Shown here piece after piece: positions 1 through 10,954 of a stretch of 64,000 nt of DNA. Below the pieces are notes generated by a model. The model saw only the letters and a list, made by a program, of their open reading frames with translations. It was not told where the DNA came from and did no database searches. This DNA comes from Allodiplogaster sudhausi (lineage: Eukaryota; Nematoda; Chromadorea; Rhabditida; Diplogasteridae). Location: assembly GCA_945643635.1 (NCBI GenBank), contig CALZFC010000087.1, positions 530,001-594,000 on the forward strand, in the 5' to 3' direction. Position 1 is the stretch's first letter. Every line of letters begins with the position of its first letter. The translations under genes were made by a program, and so were the position numbers.

Positions 1-65
1 GCTTTATCCAAGCCAAGGCCATTTCCAACTCCGAAGCAGCTCAGCTCAATTACACGGCACTCGCA
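1..65 (+). CDS. possible C-terminal end of a gene entering from the left
   Basis: Frame 3 is open from the window edge and ends in TGA at about 63-65. The last residues read AISNSEAAQLNYTALA, which has ordinary protein composition, unlike the GA-rich DNA that follows. No domain can be recognised from about 21 residues. The other two frames also stay open over this short stretch, so the call rests on composition only. Confidence 0.25.
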
Positions 66-99
66 TGAGGTTTGAGGATACACTTGAAGAGGAATTGAA

Positions 100-330
100 A
101 GCGACAGAAAGTGAGAGTGAAAGGGTAGAGAGGAATACAGTGGACAGAGAGAGAGAGAGAGAGCAAGAGAGAGAGAGAGAGAAATAGAGTGAGAGACCGA
201 GAGAAGAGAGATGGAGAAAGAGAGGAAGAAGAAGAAAGAAAGAGAGCGAGACGACGAAGAAGATGATGGAGAGAGAAAGACAGAGCGAGAGAGCGAGAGA
301 GAAAGGAAGAGAGCGAGAAGGAGATGAAGA
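100..330. repeat. GA-rich microsatellite
   Basis: Interrupted (GA)n tract with GAAG and GAAA interruptions. It generates open frames rich in Glu/Arg on the plus strand and Ser/Leu on the minus strand, which I do not regard as genes. Confidence 0.8.
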
Positions 331-569
331 ACAAAAGACGGATGAACGCTGCGCGCCTGTGGATAATTCGGCTTCGCCTGTACGGCTAAAAGGCGGCGGT
401 AAGTTTTCTTTAGAGAAAAAAAATGATGGAGCTCAGAAGGAAGAACACATGTTGTTGGAGGAAGAAGAGGAAGAGAAGAAAGGCGGGAGAGGCTGCAATG
501 TAGAAAGGGAGTGCGAAGGGACTTCATGAGAGCAGAGCAGAAAATAATGATTACCAAACCGAGGAACTT

Positions 570-779
570 ATGGGGATGCAGTCGTTGAATTCTTGTTCAG
601 TCATGCCGGCAAAGAAGTTCGAGTTGTGGAGAACGAGTGGAAGGGCAGAGACGGAGACAGGGAGTGGAGAGGCTAGGGCAGAGACGGAGACAGGGAGTGG
701 AGAGGCTAGGGCAGAGACGGAGACAGGGAGTGGAGAGGCTAGGGCAGAGACGGAGACAGGGAGTGGAGAGGCTAAGTAA
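570..779 (+). CDS. possible 69-aa repeat protein (11-residue repeats)
   Basis: An ATG-initiated frame runs 69 codons to TAA. It begins MGMQSLNSCSVMPAKKFELW and then carries four identical 11-residue repeats with core RAETETGSGEA, encoded by an identical 33-bp DNA unit (642-773). The unit length is a multiple of three, so the frame survives copy-number change. No signal peptide or known domain is visible. The four copies are nearly identical in DNA, which fits a young minisatellite as well as a coding repeat. The complementary strand is also open, so coding status is uncertain. Confidence 0.25.
   Translation: MGMQSLNSCSVMPAKKFELWRTSGRAETETGSGEARAETETGSGEARAETETGSGEARAETETGSGEAK
642..773. repeat. 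33-bp minisatellite, 4 copies
   Basis: Four head-to-tail copies of a 33-bp unit starting AGGGCAGAGACGG, without obvious divergence. Confidence 0.9.
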
Positions 780-1318
780 GAGAGAGCGAGAGAGAGACCG
801 AGAGAGAGAGAAAGGGAGAGAGAGTGAGTGAGTGAGAGAATGAACGTAACAGAAGAAAGAGGGAGAAAGTAGATTGCTTTGCACTTGAACCAGCAGAGAA
901 ACGGGAACGAGAAGCCGTCAAAGATGCCGCTTTATCTCTTCATATCTCTTTATCACCTCTATTCTTCTCCTCTAGCTCTCATACCTTTTCAGCTGTTGCC
1001 TCTCCCTCTCCCTCTCGCTCCCTCTCTCTCTCGCTCCCTCTCTCACTCCCTCTTTCTCTATCTCTCTCCCTCTCTCTCTATAACTCTTGAAGCATCTCTT
1101 TAGTTTCCTGGACAGCTCCCTCTATTCATCCAACAAACAACAAAAGTGTGTGCTTCCACCGAGGTCTCGCATGCTTGGAGCTATAAGAGATAGGAAGGGA
1201 GATAGTGAGAGATGCAAATAGATGGATTGTCTGGGATATGATGAGAGCGAGGAAAGTGCAAGCTAGAAATGGAGAGATTGCAAAGCCTTCTAAGTGGATT
1301 CCAATATTTGAGACGGAA

Positions 1319-1521
1319 GTGAGAAGGTGGAAAAGAAAGTTCTGTTGCCAGTGAAAAGGCTGGGCACTGAATAATTATGGCCGGTGTTTTGCATATTCAA
1401 AAAATACTTTACTACAAGAAGTGAGAAGGTGGAAAAGAAAGTTCTGTTGCCAGTGAAAAGGCTGGGCACTGAATAATTATGGCCGGTGTTTTGCATATTC
1501 AAAAAATACTTTACTACAAAT
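1319..1521. repeat. 102-bp direct tandem duplication
   Basis: Two adjacent, essentially identical copies begin GTGAGAAGGTGG at 1319 and 1421. The unit is mixed sequence rather than microsatellite, so this looks like a recent unequal duplication. Confidence 0.9.
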
Positions 1522-1614
1522 TAAAATAGTTTCGTTTTTTTTCTGCGAAAAGAATTGAAGTCGTCGGCTTCCACTCTTGTCCCTTTTGTCATCTCTCCTC
1601 AGAACCAGCTGAAC

Positions 1615-1775
1615 CCTCCTTTTCTTTCTCTCTTTCTTTACCTCTCTCTATCTCTCTCTCCCTCTATTCGTCTATTACTCTATCCTCCATCTCTCTATCT
1701 CTCTCTATCTCTCTCTCCCTCTATTCGTCTATTACTCTATCCTCCATCTCTCTATATCTCTCTCTCTCTCCTTTG
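1615..1775. repeat. CT microsatellite with internal duplication
   Basis: CT-rich tract in which a segment containing CCCTCTATTCGTCTATTACT occurs twice, about 56 bp apart (near 1660 and 1716). Confidence 0.8.
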
Positions 1776-2462
1776 ATTACCTCATCACTCTCATGATCTG
1801 CCTTTCTCCCTTGTCCACACTCCCTCGCTGCTCTCTGGTTCCTTCAAAGTGGATATGAGAGGAACGAGGATGCGCCTTCCTTCGGCATTGCATGCTTTGG
1901 AGTGTCCACTTCGTGTCATCTTCCATCTCGCTCTTCCGCTCCCTCCATCCACTCTATTCTCGCTCTCCTTTTCTCTCTTTCTCTGTTCCTCTCTCTCTCT
2001 CTCTGTTACGCTTTCATTCTCTTTCTCTCCCTCTGTTTCTCTCACTCACACTTGTCCATTGATCACTCTTTCTCTCTGCTTCTTGTTCTTGTTTTCTGAA
2101 AAATGATTCATTGTATTTATTGACCGTCTCGGACACATTAAATGGACCCGTAGCAATCATAGAATCGTAGCCGTGCCTGTCAATAACAACATAGAAGAAA
2201 GAATGAAAGAGCGAAAGGCAAGACGTGGTTGTCTGTCGGCAGGAAACGAATTCAAAGAGGACAACGCACGACAAATTACAACTATATACCTTTTTAATTC
2301 AAAAGATCACACAAATATATTAGTAACTATTGTTGTTAATAACAATTACATAAATATTACTTTTTGTCTAGAGATTCCTATTATTTCTAATCTTAACAGG
2401 AAATGTGTTTGACCAAGGATCCTCTCTAAAAGGAATGGGAACAAGAGCTAAGCCTGATCAGA

Positions 2463-4685
2463 TCAGACCAGATCATCGCAGTGCGGATAGCAACCACCGA
2501 TGTCCTGGTAGGAGAGATAAGGAATGACTCTTGCCTTCTGGGGGAAGTTCTTGCCACTACTCTGCTCGAAGTCGGCCAGCTTCTTCTTGATCTTCTCCAC
2601 CGGCACTCGCTTGTCCGGTCTCCAGCTCCAACCAGCCAATCCCGACCCGCACTCCGCGGGGTCGAGATTCTTCTGTAAGTAGTCAAGGAGAGAGAGGAGG
2701 ATTCGGTGAGTGGCTAACAGTGAAGGGAGACTGCCATCCAGAGTCGCCCACTTTCTGTGCTTTCCATCCGTGGAACATGAAGTCGAACTCGCTGAACTCG
2801 TCGGTGGTGAGGAATCCATCGCGGACCCAGCCGTGGCCTCTGCGAAGAATGCGTAGCTTCCCTGGCCACATTCGTGTTGCTCCTTCAACCATTCTTTCTT
2901 CTTTCTCACTCCATTTCGATTAGAAAGACATGAAGAATTGTTGCAATTGGCTATGGGGTATTTCAACGAACCATTGCATTAACATATAATATGTATGTAC
3001 ATATGTCGAAAGACATATTTGACGTACAGATGTTGATAAAAAGGAATAAAGATTTGCTCATGCCGAGGAATATCTTGACGCAAGAGACGTAAGCCATGTA
3101 CGTGTCGTAGTCCGTTCCGAGGTGCCAGATCTGGTCGCAGACTCGGATCTCCTGGAGCGCGCTCGGCAGCACCGTTTGCAGCACATGCATCTCAAGACAC
3201 GGAAGATTAACGCTCTTCCCTATAGTTTATTAATATAAAGTCAATTGTGAAGAAATGGAAAACCAGCTAATATTTGCCTGGAGGACTCCGTTATCCGCGC
3301 CATTCCAGTTGCTCGGCTGGATAAATTCCCAGTCTGCCCATTTCTTCAGAAAATGCCGCGAAAACTCCGTATTTCTGGCCTAAATGGCAAAAGCATAGAC
3401 AGATTGGGCCATTAATCAGTAACTAAGTTTTGTGTAAGTGGTTCATACAATTGTGTAAGTGTTAACTAACTATGTAATTCCCTGAGGCGATTTCCCAATT
3501 GAAGAATCGCTCATAGAAGATCAAATCAACACGGTCGTCAATCCACTCTTCTGAAGTAAAAGTTTCCTTGGAGGTTCATATGTAACAGCTTCGACCTATT
3601 GTTAAATATTGTTGCTTGTTAAGCCTAACATCACACGTAAGATAAAGGCCGATGAATATTTCAGGAAGAGAAATACAGATATTGTATGTACGTTGGAAGA
3701 TGCGTGCAGAACGGTCAAAGAAATCGGAGTAATGATTATGTGATTCAAAGAAAAAAGAGAAAGAAAAATAGAAATAGATATAGAAGTACATAGAAGTAGA
3801 AAGAAAAAGAAAAAAGAGAATGGAAAAGAGAAACAAAATAAAAAGATGAAGAGAGAGGAAAAGAGAGGAACATACCGATGCAGTGGTTGGGATTGACAAC
3901 TCCCGTGTCAGCATCGAGGATGAACAGCCAGTCCGCCTCTTGGAGGTACGCGGCAGCTGCGCAGTGCTTGCGGAAGAAGAGCTGAAGCCACTCTTTCATA
4001 TTCATTCACTCCTTCATGTTGAATACAAATGAGCTGCTTTGCCTGTTTATTGTTGTAGCAGGCTTGCTGCACCCGCGGATCATTGTCGAGGTCCACCATG
4101 AAGACGGGATAGGGAGTGCTTTTCAGGTAACACTCCAAGCTCCTCTGGGCAACCGCGTAGTGGCTGTAGGTTCATTAATCAACTCCTTCTTCCCATTCAA
4201 TATAGAGAAATCAAGCTAATTTTTAAAATATTTAATGTAAAGAAAGAAAGAAAAGACACTTACGTCTCCATGCTACTCTTCACGTAAGCCACAAAGATTG
4301 CCACTTTGCCAAACTGAGGCCGACAGGCGGACATATTCTGGCGCATCGGAAACGGAGTCCGACGAGGGCTCGGCTTCGTGTCCTCCATCTTAACGAAACT
4401 ACTACGTACAACGTATGTAGTTCTAATTTTCATTTTAATTTATTTTAATCTAAATGTTGCGATTAAAATTTTAAATCACCTATTAGTGAAGTATGTATGT
4501 ATTTATGTTCTAATCACCTGTGAAACATGAATATCTGGTTGGGGAGGAATTATGAGCGGAAGGTTATAGTCAGGCGGAGAAACGGGAACGTGGCCGAATC
4601 GAGGAGAAGACGGCACCAGCAACAGAATTATCACCAGGGCAGACAGCACGCAAAGAGCGTAGAGAAGCAGACGTTCACTGCGCAT
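2463..4685 (-). CDS. DUF273-type glycosyltransferase, type II membrane protein
   Basis: Nine exons can be joined in phase: 4685-4518, 4388-4264, 4163-4043, 3981-3876, 3550-3471, 3379-3278, 3190-3064, 2882-2719 and 2672-2463, giving 400 residues. The N terminus starts [14 protein letters not shown] and carries one hydrophobic segment (about residues 6-26) followed by a Pro-rich stem, as in Golgi type II enzymes. The catalytic part contains [17 protein letters not shown], the acidic metal-site-like motif [23 protein letters not shown] and [12 protein letters not shown], in the order I know from nematode DUF273 proteins, which are distant relatives of GMA12/MNN10-like transferases. The sugar donor and acceptor are unknown. 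The introns at about 4042, 3277 and 3063 use GC donors if this model is right. A GA-rich stretch lies just upstream. The family call is firm; exact ends rest on phase and family similarity. Confidence 0.85.
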
Positions 4686-4689
4686 CCTG

Positions 4690-4839
4690 AGAGAAGGAGA
4701 GAAATGGAGGGTGAATGAGAGAAAAGGAAACAGCAAGAGAGACAGAGAGGGAGAGCGGAGAGGGAGAGGAGGGGAGGAGAGAGAGGAGGGGAGGAGAGAG
4801 AGAGAGGGAGAGAGAGAGAGAGCGGAGAGGAAGGGAGGG

Positions 4840-4882
<43 letters not shown>

Positions 4883-6095
4883 GGGAGGGAGGGAAAGAGA
4901 GAGAGGGGGAGATTAGCAAAGAGAGATGAGCGAAATAAGGAGAGGCGTTGTTAATTTATCGTGGAATGTAATGACATAACACGAATGGTAAGGGAAGTCT
5001 ATGTAAAGGCATGCATTTATGAAGTAGATTCGAACAGATGAAAGATGGAAGACTGGTTGGGGGGGGGGGGAGGGGGAGCAGCTCGGCAGGAGAAGGTGCT
5101 TCCATGCAGAGTAGATACGCGTATGAGTGGAGAAGAATGAAAACTGAGTTTGCAGATGAGAAGCAGAAACTGTACATTGAGTACAATTGATACATCCCTG
5201 CCTACTCAGTCAGGAGCTCAAGAGGAATCTTGTCATTTACAAAGAGTGCCTCACATTCTGAGCTCAACACTGTACATATTTACTATAAAAAATAGTATAA
5301 AATTTGAAAATATAGATCGAAAAGTATCTTTTTTTCCATTCCTTCATCTTGAAGTTTTGAGCGCAGCATTGTCCAAAGAAAAGAATTAGGTCAGTAATGG
5401 AGTTAGGAAAATGCAAGAGACGTCATAATTGCTCTTTTAGAATGAATTGGAATGGTCAGGAGAATAGTAGTGACAATGAAAGAAGGTAGCGACAGAGAGA
5501 AGAAACAGAGAACGATAGAGAGATTGAGAAAAAGATTGAGAGAAAGAGAGAGATCGGGATTAAGAGGGTAATCCAGACGAGAGGAAATAGCATTAAAAGG
5601 TAATGAAATATTTTTTTAAGAAAAAAAAAAGTATTTTTAGGTACGAACTACAAAAATTCAGCTTCAGTACAATAGTGAAAAAAACTCTGACTGACTGGAT
5701 TTACTACTCATCGATTATTTTCGACAAGCTTTTATTAGTATGCAACGGATATATGTTTCATTTATTTATTTCTGTTGAAAAAAATTATAGTTTGATTTCA
5801 ATAAATAATTTCTTCGCTCCTCTTTTGAACACATCGCAGTGATTGATCCTCTATATCAGACCAATCCGAAAGAACAATAAGAAAGAGACATGGAGAATAT
5901 GAGAGAGAGGCGAGATTGAGAGAGAAATAGAATAAGAGAGCGAGAGAGAAAGAAAGAAAATGAGAGTGAAGAAAGAGAATGAGAGAGCGAGAGAGTAGAA
6001 ATAGAATAAGAGAGCGAGAGAGAAGGAAGAGAATGAGAGAGCGGTCAGGAAGGAGAGAAAGACTTGCGTTCATACATTTGTGGGAATGTCTGTAG
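4690..6095. other. gene-poor interval with GA microsatellites and a poly-G run
   Basis: A (GA)n tract occupies about 4690-4905 just upstream of the glycosyltransferase start. A G12 run lies near 5058-5070 inside G-rich sequence. AT-rich DNA follows at 5270-5840 and a further GA tract at 5890-6060. No exon was recognised. Confidence 0.5.
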
Positions 6096-6412
6096 ATGAC
6101 ATTCGCAAGTGAGAAGGGAAAGCTCGTTGACCAACACAAGAAGAGTCCCCTATTTGCAGCTATTACCAAATGGTTAGTACATGGACATGCCACTCTGGGG
6201 AACAAATGTAAGGTGAGACCCTTCAGGGCTAAAGACATGGAATAGTGGTGAGACTGAAGAGTATGAGAAGAGAGAGCACAAGTAAGAGAGGGAGAGAGAG
6301 AGAGAGATAGAGAGAGGTAGAGACATAGAGATAGAGACAAGAGAGATAATGACAAAGATAAATTGAAAGAAAAAGGGAGAGAGAGACATAGAAAGATTAT
6401 GGGAAAGGTATT

Positions 6413-6458
<46 letters not shown>

Positions 6459-6609
6459 AAGAGAGAGAGAGGGAGAGAGAGAGAAAGAGGGAGAGAGAGA
6501 GAGGGAGGGAGAGAGAGAGAGATGCACGTAGGCAGGGGATCTGCTGAATTGCGACAAGAGAGAGTTAAAAAAACTTCGCAAGGGATTATCACATAAAGAG
6601 GTCAAGTAG
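6096..6609 (+). CDS. small unassigned gene, 64 aa, two exons
   Basis: Exon 1 (6096-6212) starts MTFASEKGKLVDQHKK and ends at a good donor, AAG|GTGAGA. Exon 2 (6532-6609) follows an acceptor CACGTAG and ends in TAG. Both junctions are phase 0 and the joined product is 64 residues. Exon 2 reads AGDLLNCDKRELKKLRKGLS, a basic helix-like stretch; exon 1 contains AAITKWLVHGHATLG. There is no signal peptide or membrane segment. The 319-bp intron is almost entirely GA microsatellite, which hides the gene. I do not recognise the family. Support is composition, start codon, splice signals and phase; expression data are lacking. Confidence 0.45.
6213..6531. repeat. GA microsatellite in an intron
   Basis: Long (GA)n tract with GGGA and GAAA variants, filling most of the intron of the small gene at 6096-6609. 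Confidence 0.8.
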
Positions 6610-6994
6610 ACATTTCACAGCTGACAAATGCGCACCCGGTTGAGGACGGAGGAAGGGAATGAGGATTCAGAAAGAGATTCGAACTTAGGAGGCGGGTCCA
6701 GGAGAGAGAGAGACAAAGAAGGGGAGAGAAAAAGAGAAACGATAGGGAACACGGATTGGGGGAAGCAGCAGATACCAAGGGGCTATCTTACGGTTAGTTC
6801 CATGGAAAAGTGAGGAACACTCGAATGAAAGAGCGAGCTAGCTGAGAATTGCACAAAGGGTAAGAGAGTGAGAGGAGAGAGAGAAAGAAAGAGAGAGAGA
6901 GTGAGTGAGAGAGAGTTAGTCTAAAAAGAGAGAGAGAGAGAGTCTAAAGAGAGAGAGAGAGAGAGAGAGAGTGTGTGAGAGAGAGAGTGAGTCT

Positions 6995-7031
<37 letters not shown>

Positions 7032-7714
7032 ACGGGTTATCAAGTGTTAGATGATTAGGTATGCGACAATCAGATAATTTTTTTGATTACATCTGGTCGC
7101 TGATCTTAGCGCTTTAACAGTAATTAATCCATAGATACATTCATCTGATGCTGTCTGTAATTACTCGAATTTCTAAATAACTGTCTAGTTCCTCAATAAT
7201 TACAGGCTCCGCTTGTAAACTACATGATTCGGTAGAAGCATCTGCCTTCGAATTTTTCGTTTATCTTTACTCTTTTGGATTTGAAATTATTGGTCTAGAT
7301 AACTACAATCTTTCTTTTCCTTCCACTATCTGCTGATGACCATTAATAGTTGGATCTCTCTCTCACACTTTCTTCCTACTGAGAATATATAGGGCGTATT
7401 TGCGTGTTTTCTTAAAAAAGGAAAGAAGATCTTATTTCTAAAAAGGGCTGCTGCCAAAGAACTATGAAATCTTATAGGAAGAAAAACTGGGAGAGATATT
7501 TCCATATGTATGTAAACGGTCACGCACGCAAACATTCTCCTTTATCTACCGTCTCTTGCGTGTGTTCTCTCCCTCTCTTCCTACCCTCTCCCTCTCTCTC
7601 TCTCTCTTTCTCTCTCATTCTCTCATTCTCTCTTTCTTTCTCTCTCATTCTCTTTTTCTCTCTTTCTCTCTTTCCTTCTCTCCCTACCCTTTCTCTCTCT
7701 TTCTCTCTCATTCT

Positions 7715-7745
<31 letters not shown>

Positions 7746-8227
7746 ACACTGACCTCTTTCATATGTCGCTTTCCCTCCGCTCCCATTCTCTTTTTTGTCC
7801 TCAACTGCGCGTTCTCGCTCGAAGAGCAAACTGAGAAGCTTAATTCTGACTATGCGAGGAGAACGGAGGTGAGAAGTGAAAAGGGAAAAGAAAGGCGAGG
7901 GCAGCACAGAAATCTGCAATCTTGGAACATATGCGCAGATGTGCATGTGAAAGAGCGCAGTTTCCAAGGCTAGTTACTTCGCTCTCTTTACTTCGCTTTC
8001 CTTCTCTGCGACCTCTCTCCCTCTTTTGAAAACTCAATACAACTGGCTGGCAGAAATATAATGTCATAAAGCGAACATCATCCTTCATCAGAATTTTTCC
8101 CTTCCTTCGAAGTTGATTCTCCCCGGCTAATGGAATAAAACGTGGAAATAACATACGCAAAAAAACGATAAAAATGGTGCGAATAAAATAGAGCAGAGAG
8201 ACGAATCCTGTATGGTGGCTGAGTTAG
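6610..8227. other. gene-poor interval, GA then CT tracts
   Basis: GA repeats at about 6690-7030, including alternating GTCTAAA(GA)n blocks at 6918-7000. AT-rich DNA at 7060-7300. CT repeats at 7565-7750. A short plus-strand segment at about 7800-7875 reads LEEQTEKLNSDYARRTE before a consensus donor GAG|GTGAGA and could be an isolated exon, but I could not place it in a gene. Confidence 0.45.
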
Positions 8228-8497
8228 AATGGCATAGATCCGTCAAGGAAGAAATCAGTTGTACCGAACCTGTTCGGGACAACTATGCAATTTCTTCTTT
8301 GGTGTGGAAAAAAGGAAACTTGGAGAAGAAAAGAAGATGAGTTGAGCGGCAATCTCAGGCGTGAATCCACCGAAAGAATGAGTTCTTTTCTTGCGCAGAA
8401 AGACGGAATAAAGACATCCACTGATAGAGCCGCGCCAAAGGGAAAAGAGATAGAAAAGGAAAGAAATGCAAGTGAAGACGACTCGAGAAAGCCCTGA
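8228..8497 (+). CDS. possible terminal exon of an unassigned gene
   Basis: A 90-codon open segment follows an AG (GCTGAGTTAG) and ends in TGA at 8495-8497. It opens NGIDPSRKKSVVPNLFGTT and ends ASEDDSRKP, with balanced composition and many charged residues. No start codon sits at its 5' end, so it would be a 3' exon. The minus strand is open across the same stretch, which weakens the case. No family is recognised. Confidence 0.25.
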   Translation, partial: NGIDPSRKKSVVPNLFGTTMQFLLWCGKKETWRRKEDELSGNLRRESTERMSSFLAQKDGIKTSTDRAAPKGKEIEKERNASEDDSRKP

Positions 8498-8798
8498 TTT
8501 GGGTCAATGTTAATCACAGCTCGATGGAGAGACATATAAAAAGAGCAACGGTGAACACTGGATGAGTGCTAGGAATGACTAGCGGTTATCGATCAAAGTA
8601 TGTATGTATATGAAATTTCTTTTTATCCACTAATTTCGCTGAAGGAATTGAAAGTGTATGATATATGTATGTAACATGAAATAAAATATATGACAGACCA
8701 CGCTCGGAAATCCCGAGTTCCTCTTCTTTTTAATCCCCTTTACTCACTCAACGCCATGCCCAACCGTATCTCACTCCCGCTCCTCTTCATTCTCTATA

Positions 8799-8843
<45 letters not shown>

Positions 8844-9136
8844 CTCCCCTGGAATGTTACCAATTAATAGTACTTTGCAATGCGGCAGAACTATCTAATC
8901 CATGGGTTTGGAACGAAGTGCATGGGGAGGGAAGTAAGAGAAGGCAGTTGGCCGTCTCCCTTGTGCATAAATCATTGATATTTTATCGAACGCTTATCCA
9001 TTCGCAGAGTAAATAATAGAAAATGATAACGAATATACATCGGGCTGTCTACGCACGCAAAAGGATGAGCAAACTGAAAAATGAGGTAGTTGTTATGATA
9101 ACTGTATCGTATATACAGAGAAAGTAAGATAAGACT
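8498..9136. other. interval without a supported gene
   Basis: AT-rich DNA with a TATAAAAA-like site near 8533, a CT tract at 8799-8845, and mixed sequence to 9130. Near 8887-8930 a short segment reading LSNPWVWNEVHGEG precedes a GTAAGA donor, but it could not be joined to other exons. Confidence 0.4.
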
Positions 9137-10954
9137 CTAAGGAAGACGAGGGGTTGTGGTTGTGGGGAGAGCCCTCCAGTTCTTCCGGGCCAATGGATGG
9201 CGGTATCGGAGGCAGCAAATCTGCTCTGCACACTTGACGTAGCCCGTCGGGCAGACACAGTTCGGGAGGAACACGGAAGAGATCTGAGAAGCGAGAGACT
9301 CAGACTTCTCTTGTAGTCAGCCGGCTAACCCTGGTTGTGATGAGTTGGCGCCTGCTTGGGTTGGTTGCTGGCCGACCGAGGAGGGAGTGGGTTGGCTGGC
9401 CGAGCTGCCACGGGCAACCTGGCTTCCCTTCGAAGAATCTGGCTGCGAGGAAACTGAACTCCTTCCACACAACGAGACACACGACGTGGAAGAGCCTTCC
9501 GCTGGACAGGGCGGACACAGAGGTGTCAGAGCTCCCATCTTAACCATCTTACTTCAGATTCTAAGCAAGAAAACATTTATTTCAATTCTAATTATCGCTT
9601 TTATTTTTATATTTTTGTTGTGGCCACAAAATAATCTTGAAAGTACCTGATTCTGTAGTTTTTGGTTGCCAAGTTTTTGTGCATTCTGGACCGCGAATAC
9701 TTGATTCTGTTGACCTGACACGGAATTCTGCTGATCAGACGAAGACCCTCAAGTGAACAGGAAATAAGATAAAACAATGAGAATAATAATAAACAAAATC
9801 GACGTCTCGTGATCAGCAAAAGAATCCGAAGCAAGAAAATATGAAGGGGGATTCCTGAATTTTAACATACCGGAAAAGATTTGAATCTCTGGAGCATCAT
9901 ATTGGCAAGGCGGGCAGCCAGCGAAGGAGTTCGTAGAAGTGGCAGGGATGTGTTCCACTTCGATATGGATGGGGACTGTGAAGGAGGATGAAGAAGAGAG
10001 GGACAAAGGAGTGAAGCCACGAGGGCAAGGGGAGCAGCCGGTGGAGGAGGGGAGTTGGAAGGAACTCGGGGAGCCACTGGAAGAGCCAAGGCTCATTCCA
10101 CTACCAGCCATTCCGGCAGAGACTGAAGACATAGATGGTGGCGAGACATTGAAAGGATTGCCATAAGAGAAGGACAAGGAAGAGGGAAGAATGGCGGGGG
10201 CTGAACAAGGAACACAGGACGGGACAGGACATTCTGGGCAGCCTGAAGGCACTTTGATGGTTGGAGAGGGAGAGGAACACGCTCGACATGGAGAGAACCC
10301 TTGAGACCATGTAGGACAGGGCGGGCATGAAGTAGAGAGTTGGTTAGATTGGGGAGGAGCAGACGATTCTCCTATCTTCCCCACTTCATAGACTCCAGAA
10401 CTAGAAGAGCTAGTTGAGGGTATTTGATACTGAGGAGCCTTCCATTGAGTTCCTAAGAATGAAGCATAATTTGAGGGATTAGTAAATGTGGGAGAAGGGA
10501 ATTGAAGATAGTTGGTATAAGAAGGGAAGAGAGAGGGCGCAGATGGAGAGGAAGGAGAGGAAGGAGAGGAAGGAGAGGAAGGAGAGGAAGGAGAGGAAGG
10601 AGAGGAAGGCTGGCCAACTGCTGTCAGAATAAGACAAGTAGAAATGCCACAGAAACCAGCGTTGCCACAGGATTGGCGCTTCTGGCGGATGACATTGGGC
10701 ACGGGCACTAAATGGCCATTCTCAGAAGCTGGGGGAGATTCCGGCAGCGGCAATCCGCTCACACCCTCAACACGTTGGCTATCAAGAGTCCTCTCTTTCT
10801 CTCTCGCTCTCTTCCTCTTTCTCTCTCTCTACCTCTCTCTGTCTCCCTCTCTCTCTGTCTCTCTATCTCTCTCTCTCTTTCTCAGAGTCAGGTAATTTCA
10901 TACCAGTAAGCAAGAACAGAAGAATAGCAGCCCACACATCACTCCCGCGAGCAT
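9137..10954 (-). CDS. secreted Ser/Pro/Cys-rich protein with KR|Q cleavage site
   Basis: Exon 1 (10954-10904) encodes a signal peptide, MLAGVMCGLLFFCSCLL. After a short intron containing a CT/GA microsatellite, a long exon (about 10790 to 9870) opens RTLDSQRVEG, reaches a furin-like site RQKRQSCGNAGFCG, then a run of Ser-Pro-Ser triplets from an 18- or 9-bp DNA repeat, and several isolated CPPC or CxxC motifs (SCPPCPTW, GCPECP, GCSPCPRG, GCPPCQYD). Further exons at about 9735-9650 (Gln/Asn-rich) and 9525-9315 (LCPPCPAEG) join in phase and end at TGA 9315-9317. A downstream Cys-rich segment ending at TAG 9137-9139 (CVCPTGYVKCAEQICC) may be a further exon reached by splicing out that TGA. Probably an extracellular structural protein. 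It is the minus-strand member of the KR|Q cluster. Exon ends beyond the first three are approximate. Confidence 0.6.
10540..10612. repeat. 9-bp tandem repeat coding for Pro-Ser-Ser
   Basis: Repeats of GAAGGAGAG(GAAGGAGAG) on the plus strand, read as Ser-Ser-Pro repeats in the minus-strand secreted protein. Slippage here would change repeat number without shifting the frame. Confidence 0.85.

Larger units (their letters stand above)
780..2462. other. gene-poor low-complexity interval
   Basis: GA tract near 780-870, CT tracts near 1000-1085 and 1615-1775, more CT-rich DNA at 1970-2100, then AT-rich sequence to about 2400. Several frames are open because the tracts lack stop codons, but I see no convincing exon, signal peptide or conserved motif. 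Confidence 0.5.

Noticed and set aside
263..529. Glu/Arg-rich 88-codon plus-strand frame
   Set aside because: Mostly GA microsatellite. A short protein-like part before a donor at 401 (APVDNSASPVRLKGG) exists but cannot be connected to a gene.
5798..6605. Long Ser/Leu-rich minus-strand frames of up to 264 codons
   Set aside because: They are translations of GA/CT microsatellites; the believable coding parts in the interval are the two short plus-strand exons at 6096-6609.
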